From Spirogloea muscicola (lineage: Eukaryota > Streptophyta > Zygnematophyceae > Spirogloeales > Spirogloeaceae), in NCBI GenBank assembly GCA_009602725.1, contig WELB01000350.1, positions 32,576-64,873 of the forward strand: a stretch of 32,298 nucleotides of DNA, given 5' to 3'. Positions 18,379 through 27,478 of the stretch are shown piece by piece; position 1 is the stretch's first letter, and every line of letters begins with the position of its first letter. The notes under the pieces were generated by a model that was not told the origin of the DNA, made no database searches, and saw only the letters and a program-made list of their open reading frames with translations. The translations under genes were made by a program, and so were the position numbers.

Positions 18379-19120
18379 GATGCTGAAAAAGGACTACACT
18401 ACAAAGTGCAAGATGGTGCAGAGGGAGATGCAGATGGCTGCTCAGTATCCACGTGTGAGCAACAGCAGATCAGAGATTTTGCATTTTGCATTTTGCCGAG
18501 ACCCGGAAGCAGCAGCCATAGCACGGCCAGCCCGCGCGTGGACCGCATGAGCCAAAGAGCGCTGCAGCGAGACCGCCAGCCTCATCCGAAAGACCTGCGA
18601 GAGGGAGCCGGCAGCATTGAAGCCTGGCGAACCCTGCCGTCGCTCGATGGCCTCCCGGGCAAGCCGCTGGAGGAGATCCAACCAGCCACTGCCAAATGCC
18701 CCGTGTACGTCAATGGCCAGTGCCGCGAAGGCATCGCCTGGAGGGTGGTCAGAGTACTTGCGCTCCTTACTCCGAGCCGCCAGAGCGACCGCGTGCCCGA
18801 CGAGCGTCGTGGGCCTCGCGGGGTTGGCCGAATCAACGCAATCGGCAGTTACCACATCAGCGATGATGCGCGGACCTTCTCCGGGCGGGATGGCAACGAG
18901 GTCCGCGCGGCGGGTGTGAAGCTGTCCATCCGCGCCCCGCAGGATGGACATTATCGTGGAGTTCTCCACTGCCACCTTGTAGCCGGCCTCCAGGAACACA
19001 CCCTGCATGGCGTCTCGCAGGAGGTCGTGCGAACCTGTCCGCTCGCCCCCGTGTGCACAGCGGAGCATGTGGGCCGCCAACGCCGCAGGGTCATCGTGGC
19101 GGGCACCGCACTCGCTCTAT
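18300..19120 (-). mobile_element. Best family B retroelement tail: knuckle and nuclease, open frame
   Basis: Minus frame to stop at 18442: ECGARHDDPAALAAHMLRCA (knuckle, begins near 19118), VFLEAGYKVAVENSTIMSIL, RRADLVAIPPGEGPRIIADV VTADCVD (nuclease core), RSKERKYSDHPPGDAFAALA, IDVHGAFGSGWLDLLQRLAR, EAIERRQGSPGFNAAGSLSQ, VFRMRLAVSLQRSLAHAVHA, then SDLLLLTRGY-stop. Protein differs widely from family A but the block order is the same. The UTR ends in the palindromic hairpin at 18319-18340. At its 5' side it is cut precisely against CTATGGGCGAGCACTTTCTC (19116-19136), a bare terminus of another element. Confidence 0.85.
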
Positions 19121-19129
19121 GGGCGAGCA

Positions 19130-19490
19130 CTTTCTCCTTCAAGGGACGAGCATTTTTCTGAAGGAATGGACACGGTCTGAAGGGGGTCAATGGTCCCACG
19201 AGTGAGCACATGCATATCCGACAAGCTGAACTGAGCTGGCTCGAGCACCAGACCGCAGGAGGCCTGAAGGCCAGCCGCTGCCAGCCCCTCTCTTCTATGG
19301 GCGAGCTATTCCTCTGTGAAAAGCCAGCCCGAAAAGAATTGAAGGCCCCCGGAGGTCTCCTCGCCCTCCGGCCCTTCAGGAGGCGGCAGCAGAGGTTATT
19401 GAGTGATTCTCCTGTAGCTCTTTGGATTTTGTCCATTCTTTTTTGGCTGGCTTCTGCCAGCCCCTCTCTTCTATGGGCGAGCTTTTTCTC
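19130..19490. mobile_element. Mixed termini: worn minus tail and three hairpins
   Basis: Minus strand near 19195-19235 reads LSDMHVLTRGT, a worn tail end. A plus terminus (CAGCCCCTCTCTTCTATGGG CGAGC, 19280-19307), a minus half (GTGAAAAGCCAGCCCGAAAA, 19316-19335) and a full plus terminus (19439-19495, with GGCTGGCTTCTGCCAGCCCC and CTATGGGCGAGCTTTTTCTC) follow, ending about 430 bp upstream of the BTB gene start. One unresolved base is at 19508. Confidence 0.6.
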
Positions 19491-19508
19491 GATTCCCCTC
19501 CCCCCCCN

Positions 19509-19927
19509 CCCGGCGCTCCCTGAAAACACGCTGCTGCCGAGCTTGTCGGACCACCCCGCCGCAGCTGGCCAGCAGGCAGCGCCCGGCAGCCGCGCCACCA
19601 CTCTAGTGGTCTCAACGGCCGCAAGCTCCTTCGGGCGCTGCCTGTCGCGCATTCGCTGCAGAAGAGGCACTCATCCCCACACTGCTGCAGCCGCCTCGCC
19701 GCGTGCCGCGCCCCCTCGGTGGCCCCCCAGATGCCGAGGCGAGCGGCGCGCCGCGGCGGCCAGCCCTCGAGCCGGACCCTGCGGAAGAGCGAGCCGGGTG
19801 AGACTGCGGCCGCCGAGCTCTTCGTGACGATGGTGCTAGCAACTTGAGCCCCGGCCGCCCGCAATCTGCTGCAGCGGGCGTGAGCTCAACTCGCTGGCAG
19901 GCCCCCACTCACGCGAAGCGGCCTGCA
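19509..19927. other. GC-rich upstream region of BTB gene; unidentified minus frame
   Basis: A minus-strand frame (from about 19864) starts MRAAGAQVASTIVTKSSAAA and contains CGDECLFCSECATG, but I recognise no family and it stops near the hairpin. It may be a divergent first exon or simply the promoter/5' UTR of the BTB gene. Confidence 0.25.
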
Positions 19928-21456
19928 ATGGCAGCTGCCGGCAGCGGCGGCCACGCTCCCGGCATGGCGGCGCATCCTGCGACGGCGCAGCCCCGCTTAA
20001 ACGACCGCGAGACGGCGGACCTCCGACTGAGGATGAAGGACGCCTGCAGCGGCCGCGCCATCGAGCTCTACCTACACAAGGACGTCGTGTGCCCGCAGAG
20101 CGCCTTCCTCGAGGCGGCGTGCTCCGCAGCCTGGGCCGGCAGCGGCCGCGTGACGACGGTGGAGATGGCGGCGATCCGCGAGCGCACCGGAGTCTGCGAT
20201 GCCAAAGCGTACCTTGCCGTCACCAAGGGTATGTAGAACCAGCTGGCGCTGGCAACGCCGCTACGCTGCTTTCACGACGCACTTGGCGTCCTATTTGCGT
20301 CAGCCGAGCTGCTGTTCCAGGACGGAGTCAACCTCGCCGCGGAGTACCTGGCCATGATCCCATGGACAGAATTGGAGGAGGCTACTATCAAGGCGCTTGC
20401 CACCTCCATTCCGCTCGACGTTGGCCGCCTCATCAAGCTCCTTGCGCGCTGCGCCAGCGACACGGACCCTTCTACAGGCTCTGAGGCGGTGCGGGGCGTC
20501 ACGCGCGCGCTGGTCGAGGCCGCGCTCAGCCGCATTGCGCTGAGCCGCCAGCATGAAGTGGCAAAGGTCATAGCTGCGGAGGCCCCCCTGATGGCCATGC
20601 TCAAGAACATCGCCGCCAGGGGCGGCGAGGCCCTCCGCCGCGGTGTGGAGCACGGCGTCCTGGATGTACGATGCGAGGCCAGCACGCCTGCTGGGCAGGC
20701 TATGTACTTCCTAGGGCTACTCTTCAAGTATGGCTGGCTGCTTACCCAGCTTCAAGACCTGGAATCCTGGAAGACGCTTGCCGCGCTGCTCGCGTCGCAG
20801 GATTGGCTGGCCACTACGATCAGGCTTCCGGCCGACGACGAGACGGTCCGCATATTTCTAGGGAGCGGCCTCCGCGGCCGTGCAACGGGGCGCCTGGCCC
20901 TCGAGGACCTCGAGCGGCTCTCTTTCCTCCGCACGTGGGTGCCCACCTTGCTTTTCGTCAGCACCGTAGCTGCTCCGTAGCTGGCCTGGATGGAGTATAC
21001 GCTGTTACGTGCAAGGTGCTCAGCACTCTCTGCATCTAGGAGCAGGCTGCCGCCATTATCAATCTTGGGGAGGTAGTGCAGAAGCGGGGCACTGAGGACC
21101 GGTGGCAAATATTATTGAATTGGAGACACTGCTACGCAGATTCAACAATGCCTGGACCAAGACGACAGGCAGCCGGAGGTGAATAATTAGACCTCTGCTC
21201 AGAGTGAGCTGATTCGTATGCTGTGCGCATTTCTGACCACCATCTGGCCATCTGACGTAAGCCATACACATTGAGCACTTGTCAGGCTTGCCTGACCAAC
21301 TCTGCCCATGCTCCGGAGTGACATTGCACACTTTTGGACTCACCATAATCTTTCTGATCGTTCTTGACTCTGACAGCTTTCCTTCGTTCTTGTAGGTTAT
21401 CAGTAGTGGCCCTAGAGGGCTGCAAGTGTAAGCTGCAGGCTAAGTGCGAGGGCTAG
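19928..21456 (+). pseudogene. BTB/POZ-domain protein gene, interrupted (copy 1)
   Basis: The ATG at 19928 opens MAAAGSGGHAPGMAAHP, then the BTB core LRLRMKDACSGRAIELYLHK, DVVCPQSAFLEAACSAAW. One TAG at 20234-20236 (KGM-stop-NQLAL) interrupts the frame, which then continues open in the same phase for 248 codons: HDALGVLFASAELLFQDGVN, LAAEYLAMIPWTELEEATIK, ALVEAALSRIAL, TPAGQAMYFLGLLFKYGW and LSFLRTWVPTLLF, to TAG at 20980. These alpha-helical repeats resemble the region after the BTB fold in chlorophyte BTB proteins, usually substrate adaptors of CUL3 ubiquitin ligases. Beyond 20980 the shifted frame gives LETLLRRFNNAWTKTTGSRR, a GT-AG intron 21179-21395 and a last exon ending KLQAKCEG-stop at 21456, each matched by copy 2 at 28334-29609. 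Two stops and a shift suggest decay, but a sequencing error at the single TAG cannot be excluded. Confidence 0.65.
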
Positions 21457-22185
21457 CGTGTGGCATACGCGAACTCAGCAAGGACACTGTATGAGAAGAA
21501 GACACCTTGATGCACCTGACGCCTCTCTGGTGGAGCTGAAGAGCCCAAAACCCAGTGTGCCTATTGGGTGTGCGTGGACAGGACAAGAAGAACGCTGAGC
21601 AACCAGCCTGTCCTAAAAGCCTGTCCTAGGCAAGGTCTGCACCACAATGCAAGCTGAGCCAGAGGCCTCAGCAGGAGCTTAACAGGCCACTTCTAAGGTC
21701 ATGTAGCGGTGCGACACTGCCACTGGCCTGGTTTTGGTAAGAAAGATAACTGGGCAATTGGCTCCGCTCTTCTGCTCTTCACATGCAAGAATAAAAGGGC
21801 ATGGGACTCGCAAAGTGAGGATTAAGGCATTCCTCCACTTGGGGCCCCGACCAAAACTTTGCTAATCTATTAATCTGTATATATTATTCATTTATTGACT
21901 TGACCATTTAGCCAGCGCAGTGACGTGCACAGGGCATGCGCCCTTACTCAGCGTAGAACAGGGGAGGACTAGGGGGGAGGACTAGGGAGGACTAGGGGGC
22001 TGGCCCCCACGTGTGCATTTTCACGGCAGCTATCAGCGAGTAGCTGCCCGTGCTCGAAGCAGCAGGGCTCTGCTGGCCGTGCCGAATGAGCTGGCCTGAG
22101 GGTGGTCTTGCGCCAACGATCCTGCGGCAGCTGGGACCACGGGCGCCGCGGCCCTCGACCTGGCTTAAAGGCCGCACCGCAGGAA
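21457..22185. other. Intergenic/3' UTR, with short tandem repeat
   Basis: No gene recognised. At 21961-22000 the unit GGAGGACTAGG is repeated about three times. AT-richer sequence near 21860-21910 (TATATATTATTCATTTATTG) is unlike the rest of the window. Confidence 0.4.
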
Positions 22186-22450
22186 GATGGAGTGTGTATG
22201 AAGAGATGGAGGGCCTGTGTGGCCAAGAACAAAGCAATCACATTGACCAATGTACATCACCTGCTGCTAAGCTGACCCGCTCAGTCACCACGAGTCAGCA
22301 CATAGAGGTCGCTAATACCGGACGGCGATTGACAAGCTTGTGCCACCAGCTAAGGCTCGGCCAGCTTTCTGATGTAAAGCATGAGCCTGAGCTCGCTGCA
22401 GACAGGCTGACACTCGGCGTCGCAAAAATGACAAGTAGGCTGCCGGCATG
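22186..22450 (-). mobile_element. Retroelement 3' tail, family D
   Basis: Minus frame AAYLSFLRRRVSACLQRAQ-like (in part SVSACLQRAQAHALHQKA, AGRALAGGTS), then a frame change before the worn end (complement TGCTGACTCGTGGTGACTGA GCGGGTCAGC near 22275-22300). UTR matches the family D copy at 27232-27478 base for base over long runs, down to GGCCACACAGGCCC near 22210. Confidence 0.75.
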
Positions 22451-22479
22451 CCCATCTGGGCTGGAAGCATATCCTTACA

Positions 22480-22505
22480 AGAGAGAAGGCGCGCGGGGCG
22501 CATGA
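22480..22505 (-). repeat. GCGCATGAA/GGCGCGCGG terminal motif
   Basis: GAGAGAAGGCGCGCGGGGCG CATGAAAA is one of the best copies of the second terminal signature. It also occurs at 7285-7310, 7880-7905, 14664-14730 and 31976-32000. Confidence 0.6.
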
Positions 22506-22540
22506 AAATACAAGGAAGAAAGGCGCGCAGTTGTTTCTGT

Positions 22541-22640
22541 TACTTAGCGCTTCCCCTGGCCCCCTTCTCGTACTCTGTTCATTCTTTTTCGGGCTGGTTG
22601 TTCCAGCCCCTATTCTCAATGGGCGAGCACTTTCTTCGCG
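22541..22640 (+). mobile_element. Family A 3' UTR alone
   Basis: Starts in the middle of the UTR (TTACTTAGCGCTTCCCCTGG) and runs through TACTCTGTTCATTCTTTTTC, GGGCTGGTTGTTCCAGCCCC and CAATGGGCGAGCACTTTCTT. No coding sequence: an extremely 5'-truncated insertion. Confidence 0.8.
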
Positions 22641-22659
22641 CATGAATTGAAAGGGACCT

Positions 22660-22920
22660 TTTCAGGCCGGCTTTTCACAGCCCTCGCCCCCCATGAAAGA
22701 AAGAGCCTCGGAAAGAAAGAGCTAAACCACTTTGAACGAGCTCACTTCTTCTTGTGGAGGTCAGCCCGAGCCTTCCAGAGTTCTGGTAACGAGCCAAAAA
22801 GCTGTTGCAAGGAAGAGGCGACCTCGCGCTCCGGCCCCAGAAGGTGGCAGCAGAGTCATTTCCCTCGGGTAAACCCTCGGGGGGAAGATAGAAGCAGCTT
22901 CTGCAGAGGCGACGAAGAAA
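22660..22920. other. Hairpin half-copy and unidentified sequence
   Basis: CAGGCCGGCTTTTCACAGCC CTCGCCCCCCATG at 22662-22693 is a worn plus terminus. The remainder shows no recognisable block. Confidence 0.4.
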
Positions 22921-23150
22921 GGGCGCGCCCATTGAGGATAGGAGCTGGAAAAGCCAGCCCAAAACGAATCAAAAAATGAATCAACAAAGTACTAGAAGGG
23001 GGCCAGGGGAAGCGCTAAAGAAAACAAGCACACAGAGAAACAAAGCAGCTAAGGATCACTCAGTAACCCCTGCTAAGTAGCCTCAGGTCAGAGACGCTAG
23101 GCTCCTGGAAGCGGAACCCTGGCCAGAGCCAAACGACGAAGCTCGCTGGC
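22921..23150 (-). mobile_element. Retroelement 3' tail, family A, minus
   Basis: Terminal string CGCCCATTGAGGATAGGAGC, hairpin GAGCTGGAAAAGCCAGCCC (22944-22962), UTR, then VSDLRLLSRGY-stop at 23060-23062 preceded by FRFQEPS. Homology ends near 23150. Confidence 0.75.
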
Positions 23151-23369
23151 GGAGCCGACGCTGCGGCAGGCGGCAGGCGGTGTCTGGCAGCCCCGCTGCC
23201 GGGCGCGGAAGTGGCACTCCTGTGCGCGGCGTGGGGTGACAGCGTCCCCAGTGACCAGGGTCTGAGCAGCTCAAAACACAGGCAAGCACGTCTCGCGAGC
23301 ACAGGCCGCCTGCAGCTGTACCGACCGGCAGCCGCGGGCCAGCACGTACAGGGAAGACGCTTCAGTAGT

Positions 23370-23600
23370 GGGCGATGGCCTTGAGAGGCCAGCCCAGATG
23401 ACAGACTGAACAAAGTAGCACGTAGGGGCCGCTAACGGATGCCTGATCAGCGGACGGTAAACCACAAGTCCTACTGAAAGTAGTGAGAGGGCTTGCGCAG
23501 CTTTCTGGTGCAGCATGTGCCTGAGCTTGCTGCAGGCGTACTGACACACGGGGCCGCAATAACAAGAGACATGCTGCGGTCAAGTCCGCCATAAGCACAT
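23370..23600 (-). mobile_element. Retroelement tail, family D, strongly decayed
   Basis: Minus strand LLLLRPRVSVRLQQAQAHA corresponds to LSFLRRRVSACLQRAQAHA of family D. The following frame is lost. A minus hairpin (GGCCTTGAGAGGCCAGCCC, about 23380-23398) lies at the 3' side. Confidence 0.55.
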
Positions 23601-24330
23601 CCTCAGATTGAGAATCCTAGGTTGGCGATGCCCCAAGCATGGTGTGGAGAGGAGGACCTAGGACGCCATAAGTGTCAACTGCAGCTGGTCGGAGGCGATC
23701 ACACCTGGGGCAGTCAAATCAGGCTGCCGCGCACATTCGTTCCCTGCAGGCCCTCCGGCGCTCAGCTTCGCACTATTACGTGCATGGCCAGCAGTTAGAT
23801 CGATGCAGCGCCATTGTACTCCTCCATGACAATCACGTCAGCTATTGCACCGTGGTCCTCCGCCACATTGTACATTTTCGACGTTCAGAGCGCGACCGTG
23901 TGACGTCCAGTCTGGTCATAGGTGGCAAGCAGCATGATGTCCTCTTCCTCCACTGTCATACAGGCATTGGCTTCTCGCGTCACTCCGCCAGGGCATCCGG
24001 GAAGCATGTTGTGAACCCCCGACATAGCCATGGTGGAATTGAGAAGACGTTGGATGGTGCGCATTGCATGAGTGCTGTATTAACTTGACATTCGCTGCAG
24101 TAGGGAAGCTCCTGATGTCTCCCGAAGAATATGTCTGATCAAAATTGGTCACATATCTCACATGATGACAATGTGGCGTGGTGCACCTAAATCCTAAATG
24201 CACTTACTTGACAAGAGACACTTAGAAGTCTTCAGTCGAACGATGGCTACATGCTGGAGGTGCTTCTCTGGCGTGCATGCGAATCTGACGATGTCACTAT
24301 AGACCAGAATGAAGCTGCTTCAATTGCCCA
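23601..24330. other. No recognised gene; short minus frame with one TGA
   Basis: No retroelement block or terminal hairpin. On the minus strand, 24070 to about 23800, an ATG-started frame reads RTIQRLLNSTMAMSGVHNML, then EEEDIMLLATYDQTGRHTVA, a TGA, and in the same phase TSKMYNVAEDHGAIADVIVM. The composition looks protein-like but I recognise no family. It could be exons of an unseen gene or chance. Confidence 0.25.
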
Positions 24331-24334
24331 GCAA

Positions 24335-24915
24335 TCTATCATCGCTGATGTGGTGACTGCAGATTGCGTTGGTTCGGCCTACCCCCGCGAAGTCGGCGAC
24401 GCTCGTCGGGCACGCGGTCGCTTTGGCGGCTCGGAGTAAGGAGCGCAAGTTCTCCGACCACCCTCCAGGCGATGACTTCGCGGCACTCGCCATTGACGTA
24501 CACGGGGCCCTTGGCAGTGGCTGGTTGGATCTCCTCCAGCGGCTTGCCCGGGAGGCCATCGAGCGGCGGCCGGGTTCGCCAGGCTTTCGTGCTGCCGGCT
24601 CCCTCGCGCAGGCCTTACGGATGAGGCTGGCGGTCTCGCTACAGCGCTCTTTGGCTCATGCGGTCCACGCGCGCGCCGGCCGTGCTACAGCTGCTGCTTT
24701 CGGGTCTCGGCAAAGTGCCGTTTTTCCTGCTTCGAGTTACTCTGATCTGCTGTTGCTCACACGTGGATACTGGGCATCCATCTGAGTCTCCCTCTGCACC
24801 GTCTCGTGCTTTGTAGTGTAGTCCTTTTTCGGCACTTCTTTCTTTGGCTTTCGACATTGTCCATTCTTTTTGGGTTGGCTTTGCCAGCCCCTCTTCCCTC
24901 TGGGCGAGCTCTTCT
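24335..24915 (+). mobile_element. Retroelement tail, family B, plus, with insertion and stop loss
   Basis: IIADVVTADCV, then one extra C in CCTACCCCCGCG (sister copy CCAACCCCGCG) shifts the frame to TLVGHAVALAARSKERKFSD, LAIDVHGALGSGWLDLLQRL, AREAIERRPGSPGFRAAGSL, MRLAVSLQRSLAHAVHARAG and SDLLLLTRGY. The stop TGA is changed to TGG, so the frame continues WASI to a TGA at 24783-24785. UTR and hairpin (about 24873-24891, GGGTTGGCTTTGCCAGCCCC) end with TGGGCGAGCTCTTCTCT. Confidence 0.8.
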
Positions 24916-25425
24916 CTGTATCATCTGTTTGTTGCAGGACGTTAGTGAGGTCAAGGCCATATCCAACTTGTGGAGGCGGGCAGGAGTGCAGACCGGCCTC
25001 GTCGTCCGCCATCTTCATTTGCCAATGTTCCCGCCACAAGGTGCATCCTCGTTCACACTCGTGAAGTGCATTGCATCTTTAGCTCGTTCAGAGGCCTATT
25101 AAATGAGGGGAAGTGGATTGGGTACCTTCTTGGTTGTCAATCTGTACGTCGATAGTCCTCGTAAAAGCTTCTCGAACGTTCTGCCACTGGGGCCAAGACC
25201 AAGTCGGTTTTCCACGGGCCTTACTTGAAGGTCTCATTCCCTTTTGCTGAGCATTTCCGATCACTTGTCGCTGGTGGCCATCGTTGCGAAACATCCTAAT
25301 TGTGTTGGCAACCGAAGACGTACCCTAATTTACACAGAGTGGTCCCCAGACATGCGTACTTACGTCCTAGGCAATCGTGTAGTCGTCATTGCGAGGCCTA
25401 GAAGAAGACATGGCTCTTCCAAATT
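24916..25425. other. No gene seen
   Basis: No conserved protein block, terminal hairpin or repeat recognised on either strand. Confidence 0.4.
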
Positions 25426-25429
25426 ACGG

Positions 25430-25615
25430 CAATGGCTGTGAGAGGCCAGCCCATAGGAATGTACAAGGTTTAAATGGGGCGAAAGAAGCAGGATACTATT
25501 TTCCAAGACGTCAGCAAGCGGCGCTCAATAACCTCTAGTCAGCAAGTGCATGTCAGACTTGATTGGAGGGCGGTAATGCGTCGCCCTGACGGAACCCGGA
25601 GGCAGCAGCCAAGGC
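25430..25615 (-). mobile_element. Retroelement 3' end, minus
   Basis: Minus strand GHALAAASGFRQGDALPP, then in the next frame SDMHLLTRGY-stop (TGA near 25530-25532), UTR, and hairpin GGCTGTGAGAGGCCAGCCC at about 25435-25453. Confidence 0.65.
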
Positions 25616-25647
25616 GTGACCTAGAAGACGGACGCTTCCAGTAGAGA

Positions 25648-25669
25648 GGAGAAAGTGCTCGCCCATTGA
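25648..25669 (-). repeat. Left half of a retroelement terminus split by the DNA transposon
   Basis: GAGAAAGTGCTCGCCCATTG A is the family A terminus in minus orientation. In other copies it runs on directly into GAATAGGGGCTGG; here the PIF/Harbinger element starts after TGA and the GAATAG half is found at 27220-27225. Confidence 0.75.
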
Positions 25670-25828
25670 GGGCCTGTTTACACTGGGTCACCGGGTCGCC
25701 TCGAGGGGTACGTGTCGCGCGGTGTATGGAACGGCCGGCTTTTTACAGTCTTGCGGGCCGGGTCATGGTCACTCGCCACGGAGGCGCCACATTGGACGCT
25801 GACGAGGACTCATTTCGGGCGGCGTTAA

Positions 25829-25990
25829 GGAGAAAACGCGCGCGGTTGCCACGAGGGCGGCCGGAACTGGGCCCTCCTCCCAAGGAGGGCCCAGTTTTGG
25901 GACCCCCCCCNAAGGAGAAAACGCGCGCGTTTGCCACGAGGTCGGCCGGAAGTGGGCCCTCCTCCCGAGGAGGGCCCAGATTTTGACCGC
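25829..25990. repeat. Tandem duplicated palindromes inside the DNA transposon
   Basis: Two direct copies of an approximately 80-bp unit (GGAGAAAACGCGCGCG ... TTGCCACGAG ... GGCCGGAA). Each contains a long perfect stem: AACTGGGCCCTCCT (25865-25878) with AGGAGGGCCCAGTT (25883-25896), and TGGGCCCTCCTC (25953-25964) with GAGGAGGGCCCA (25967-25978). Confidence 0.85.
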
Positions 25991-26083
25991 CCCCGTCCAC
26001 CCCCCTTCGGACCCCAAGGACGCTGCCCGGCCTGCCCGAACAGAGACAGCTGGCTCCCCTTTCCCTCCAAAAGACACAGATAT

Positions 26084-26965
26084 TCAAATATGCGAGTCCC
26101 CCGACCCTGCTCTCCTCCCCCCCTCCCGGCAGCTCTGGCCTGCAGCGCTGTCATAGCGCCATCCCGATCGCCAAGGCCGCGCAGTCCCAGGGCAGCTGCA
26201 GCTGGTGGTCGCCATGGCAGCAGCTGACATACCGCCTGTAGTCTGCGACAACGGCAACATTGCCTCGTCGCCAGTGACACCTATACGAGCGCCAACAGCG
26301 CCAGCTGGTGGGGGCACACTGCTGCGCGGGGGCATGGAGCCAGTTCGCATCCTCGACCCCAACGTTGCCATGCTGAGCATCTCCTTGTGCGTCGGCCACT
26401 TGACCTGCTCCAGCAGCAGGTTGTCTTTGATGGCCTCCAGCACCTCCCTAATGAAAATGCTCGCCGTGCACTCCGCTATCCCGAAATGATCGGATGTGGC
26501 CCTAATGTAGCTTCTGGTTGCCAGGCGGTGCAGCGTGATCGCAACCCTCGCTTCCACCGGCACAGCTGCTCTGAAATTCGTGTCCCGCTTCTCGATCGTG
26601 CCGCCGAGAGCCCGGACCAACTTGTCAAAGACTCTGCGCGACACTCTCACGCGCTTCCGGAAGTCCTGCTCGGTGAAGTCGACCTGCAGCTGCCGGAGCC
26701 AGCCGGTCGTCTGGGTGGAGCTCCACAGGAGGCGCGGTGCTCTCTCCTTCTTCCCCTGCAGCATCATCAGGGCCACGGCAGCCTTGAAGTCAAACTGCGG
26801 CAGCAGATCCGCCTCCGCCTCCGCCTCCGCCTCAACCTCCGCCTCCACCTCCGCCTCCACCTCCGCCTCCGCCTCCGTCCCCGCCTCCGCCTCCGCCGGG
26901 CACAGCTGCCAGCGGGCCAGGACGGCTATCGTGATGCAGCAGATTCGCCTCCGCTCGGGACCCAT
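26084..26965 (-). pseudogene. PIF/Harbinger transposase (DDE superfamily), C-terminal half broken
   Basis: The ATG at 26965 starts MGPERRRICCITIAVLARWQ. An acidic Glu-Ala repeat (about 26812-26900) precedes QFDFKAAVALMMLQGKK. Conserved N-half blocks of the family follow: FRKRVRVSRRVFDKLVRAL, AAVPVEARVAITLHRLATRS, SDHFGIAECTASIFIREVLE and LLEQVKWPTHKEM. The catalytic part should come next (a G-A-I-D-G-T-H type block). Instead the frame turns to low-complexity sequence, while another frame keeps GNVAVVADYRRYVSCCHGD, resembling the V-V-D-x-R region. So the protein is frameshifted just after the WPT block and I see no complete DDE triad. It is probably inactive. Nearest intact relatives are unknown to me. 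Confidence 0.8.
26810..26900. repeat. CCTCCGCCTC microsatellite
   Basis: Hexa-/nonamer repeat of CCGCCT and CAACCT/CACCT steps. On the minus strand it encodes the Glu-Ala-Glu-Val stretch of the transposase. Confidence 0.8.
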
Positions 26966-27231
26966 GCCTGCAGGCCTGGTCGGTAGCAGGAGGGGGGAGC
27001 GTGCGCCTGCGCGGGCGCTCGACCAGGCGGCGGGAGGCGGCGCTGCTGCCGGGGTTTGAAGCTGCTGCCCTAGCGCGCCGGGCAGCCGATCCGACCTGGC
27101 GGGGCTTGCGAGGTGATAATTCACGTGCAGGTGGCCTCGGCTTCCGTGGCGGTGACCAAACCCTTGACCCCGCGGTCAGCACGTGCGTGACCGCGCGACC
27201 CAGTGTAAACAGACCCTGAGAATAGAAAGGA

Positions 27232-27478
27232 AATGCGTGTATATTAAGAGATGGGGAGGCCATGTGTGGCCAAGTACAAAGGCAAGCACATTGGACAAAT
27301 GTACGTCACCTGCTGCTAAGCTGACCCGCTCAGTAACCACGAGTCAGCACATAGAGGTCGCTAGCTGACGCTCGAATACCGGACGGCAATTGACTAGCTC
27401 TTGTGCCAGCAGCTAAGGCTCGACCAGCTTTCTGATGCAGAGCATACGCCTGAGCTCGTTGCAGACAGGTTGAAATAG
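27232..27478 (-). mobile_element. Retroelement 3' tail, family D, intact end
   Basis: Minus strand, from about 27475: CLQRAQAYALHQKAGRALAA, GTRASQLPSGIRASASDL, YVLTRGY-stop (near 27335-27337), then UTR GCGGGTCAGCTTAGCAGCAG down to CACACATGGCCTCCCCATCT. It has no ATG of its own. It is the cleanest family D end in the window. Confidence 0.8.

Larger units (their letters stand above)
25670..27216 (-). mobile_element. PIF/Harbinger-type DNA transposon, 1547 bp, with TIRs and TSD
   Basis: Left end GGGCCTGTTTACACTGGGTC; right end, read inward on the other strand, GGGTCTGTTTACACTGGGTC: 19 of 20 identical, with weaker pairing to about base 28. Both flanks carry TGA (25667-25669 and 27217-27219), a three-base target duplication as expected of PIF/Harbinger. 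Removing the element and one TGA restores CCCATTGAGAATAG, the ordinary retroelement terminus seen at 15767-15778. It encodes the transposase on the minus strand and no clear second (Myb-like) frame. One unresolved base lies at 25911. Confidence 0.9.

Noticed and set aside
20228-20241. A 14-base GT-AG intron (GTATGTAGAACCAG) removing the TAG in the BTB gene
   Set aside because: Far below any workable intron length, and it would shift the frame that continues correctly after the stop.
26387-27059. Plus-strand frames across the DNA transposon (199 and 174 codons)
   Set aside because: They are antisense shadows of the transposase and its Glu-Ala repeat.
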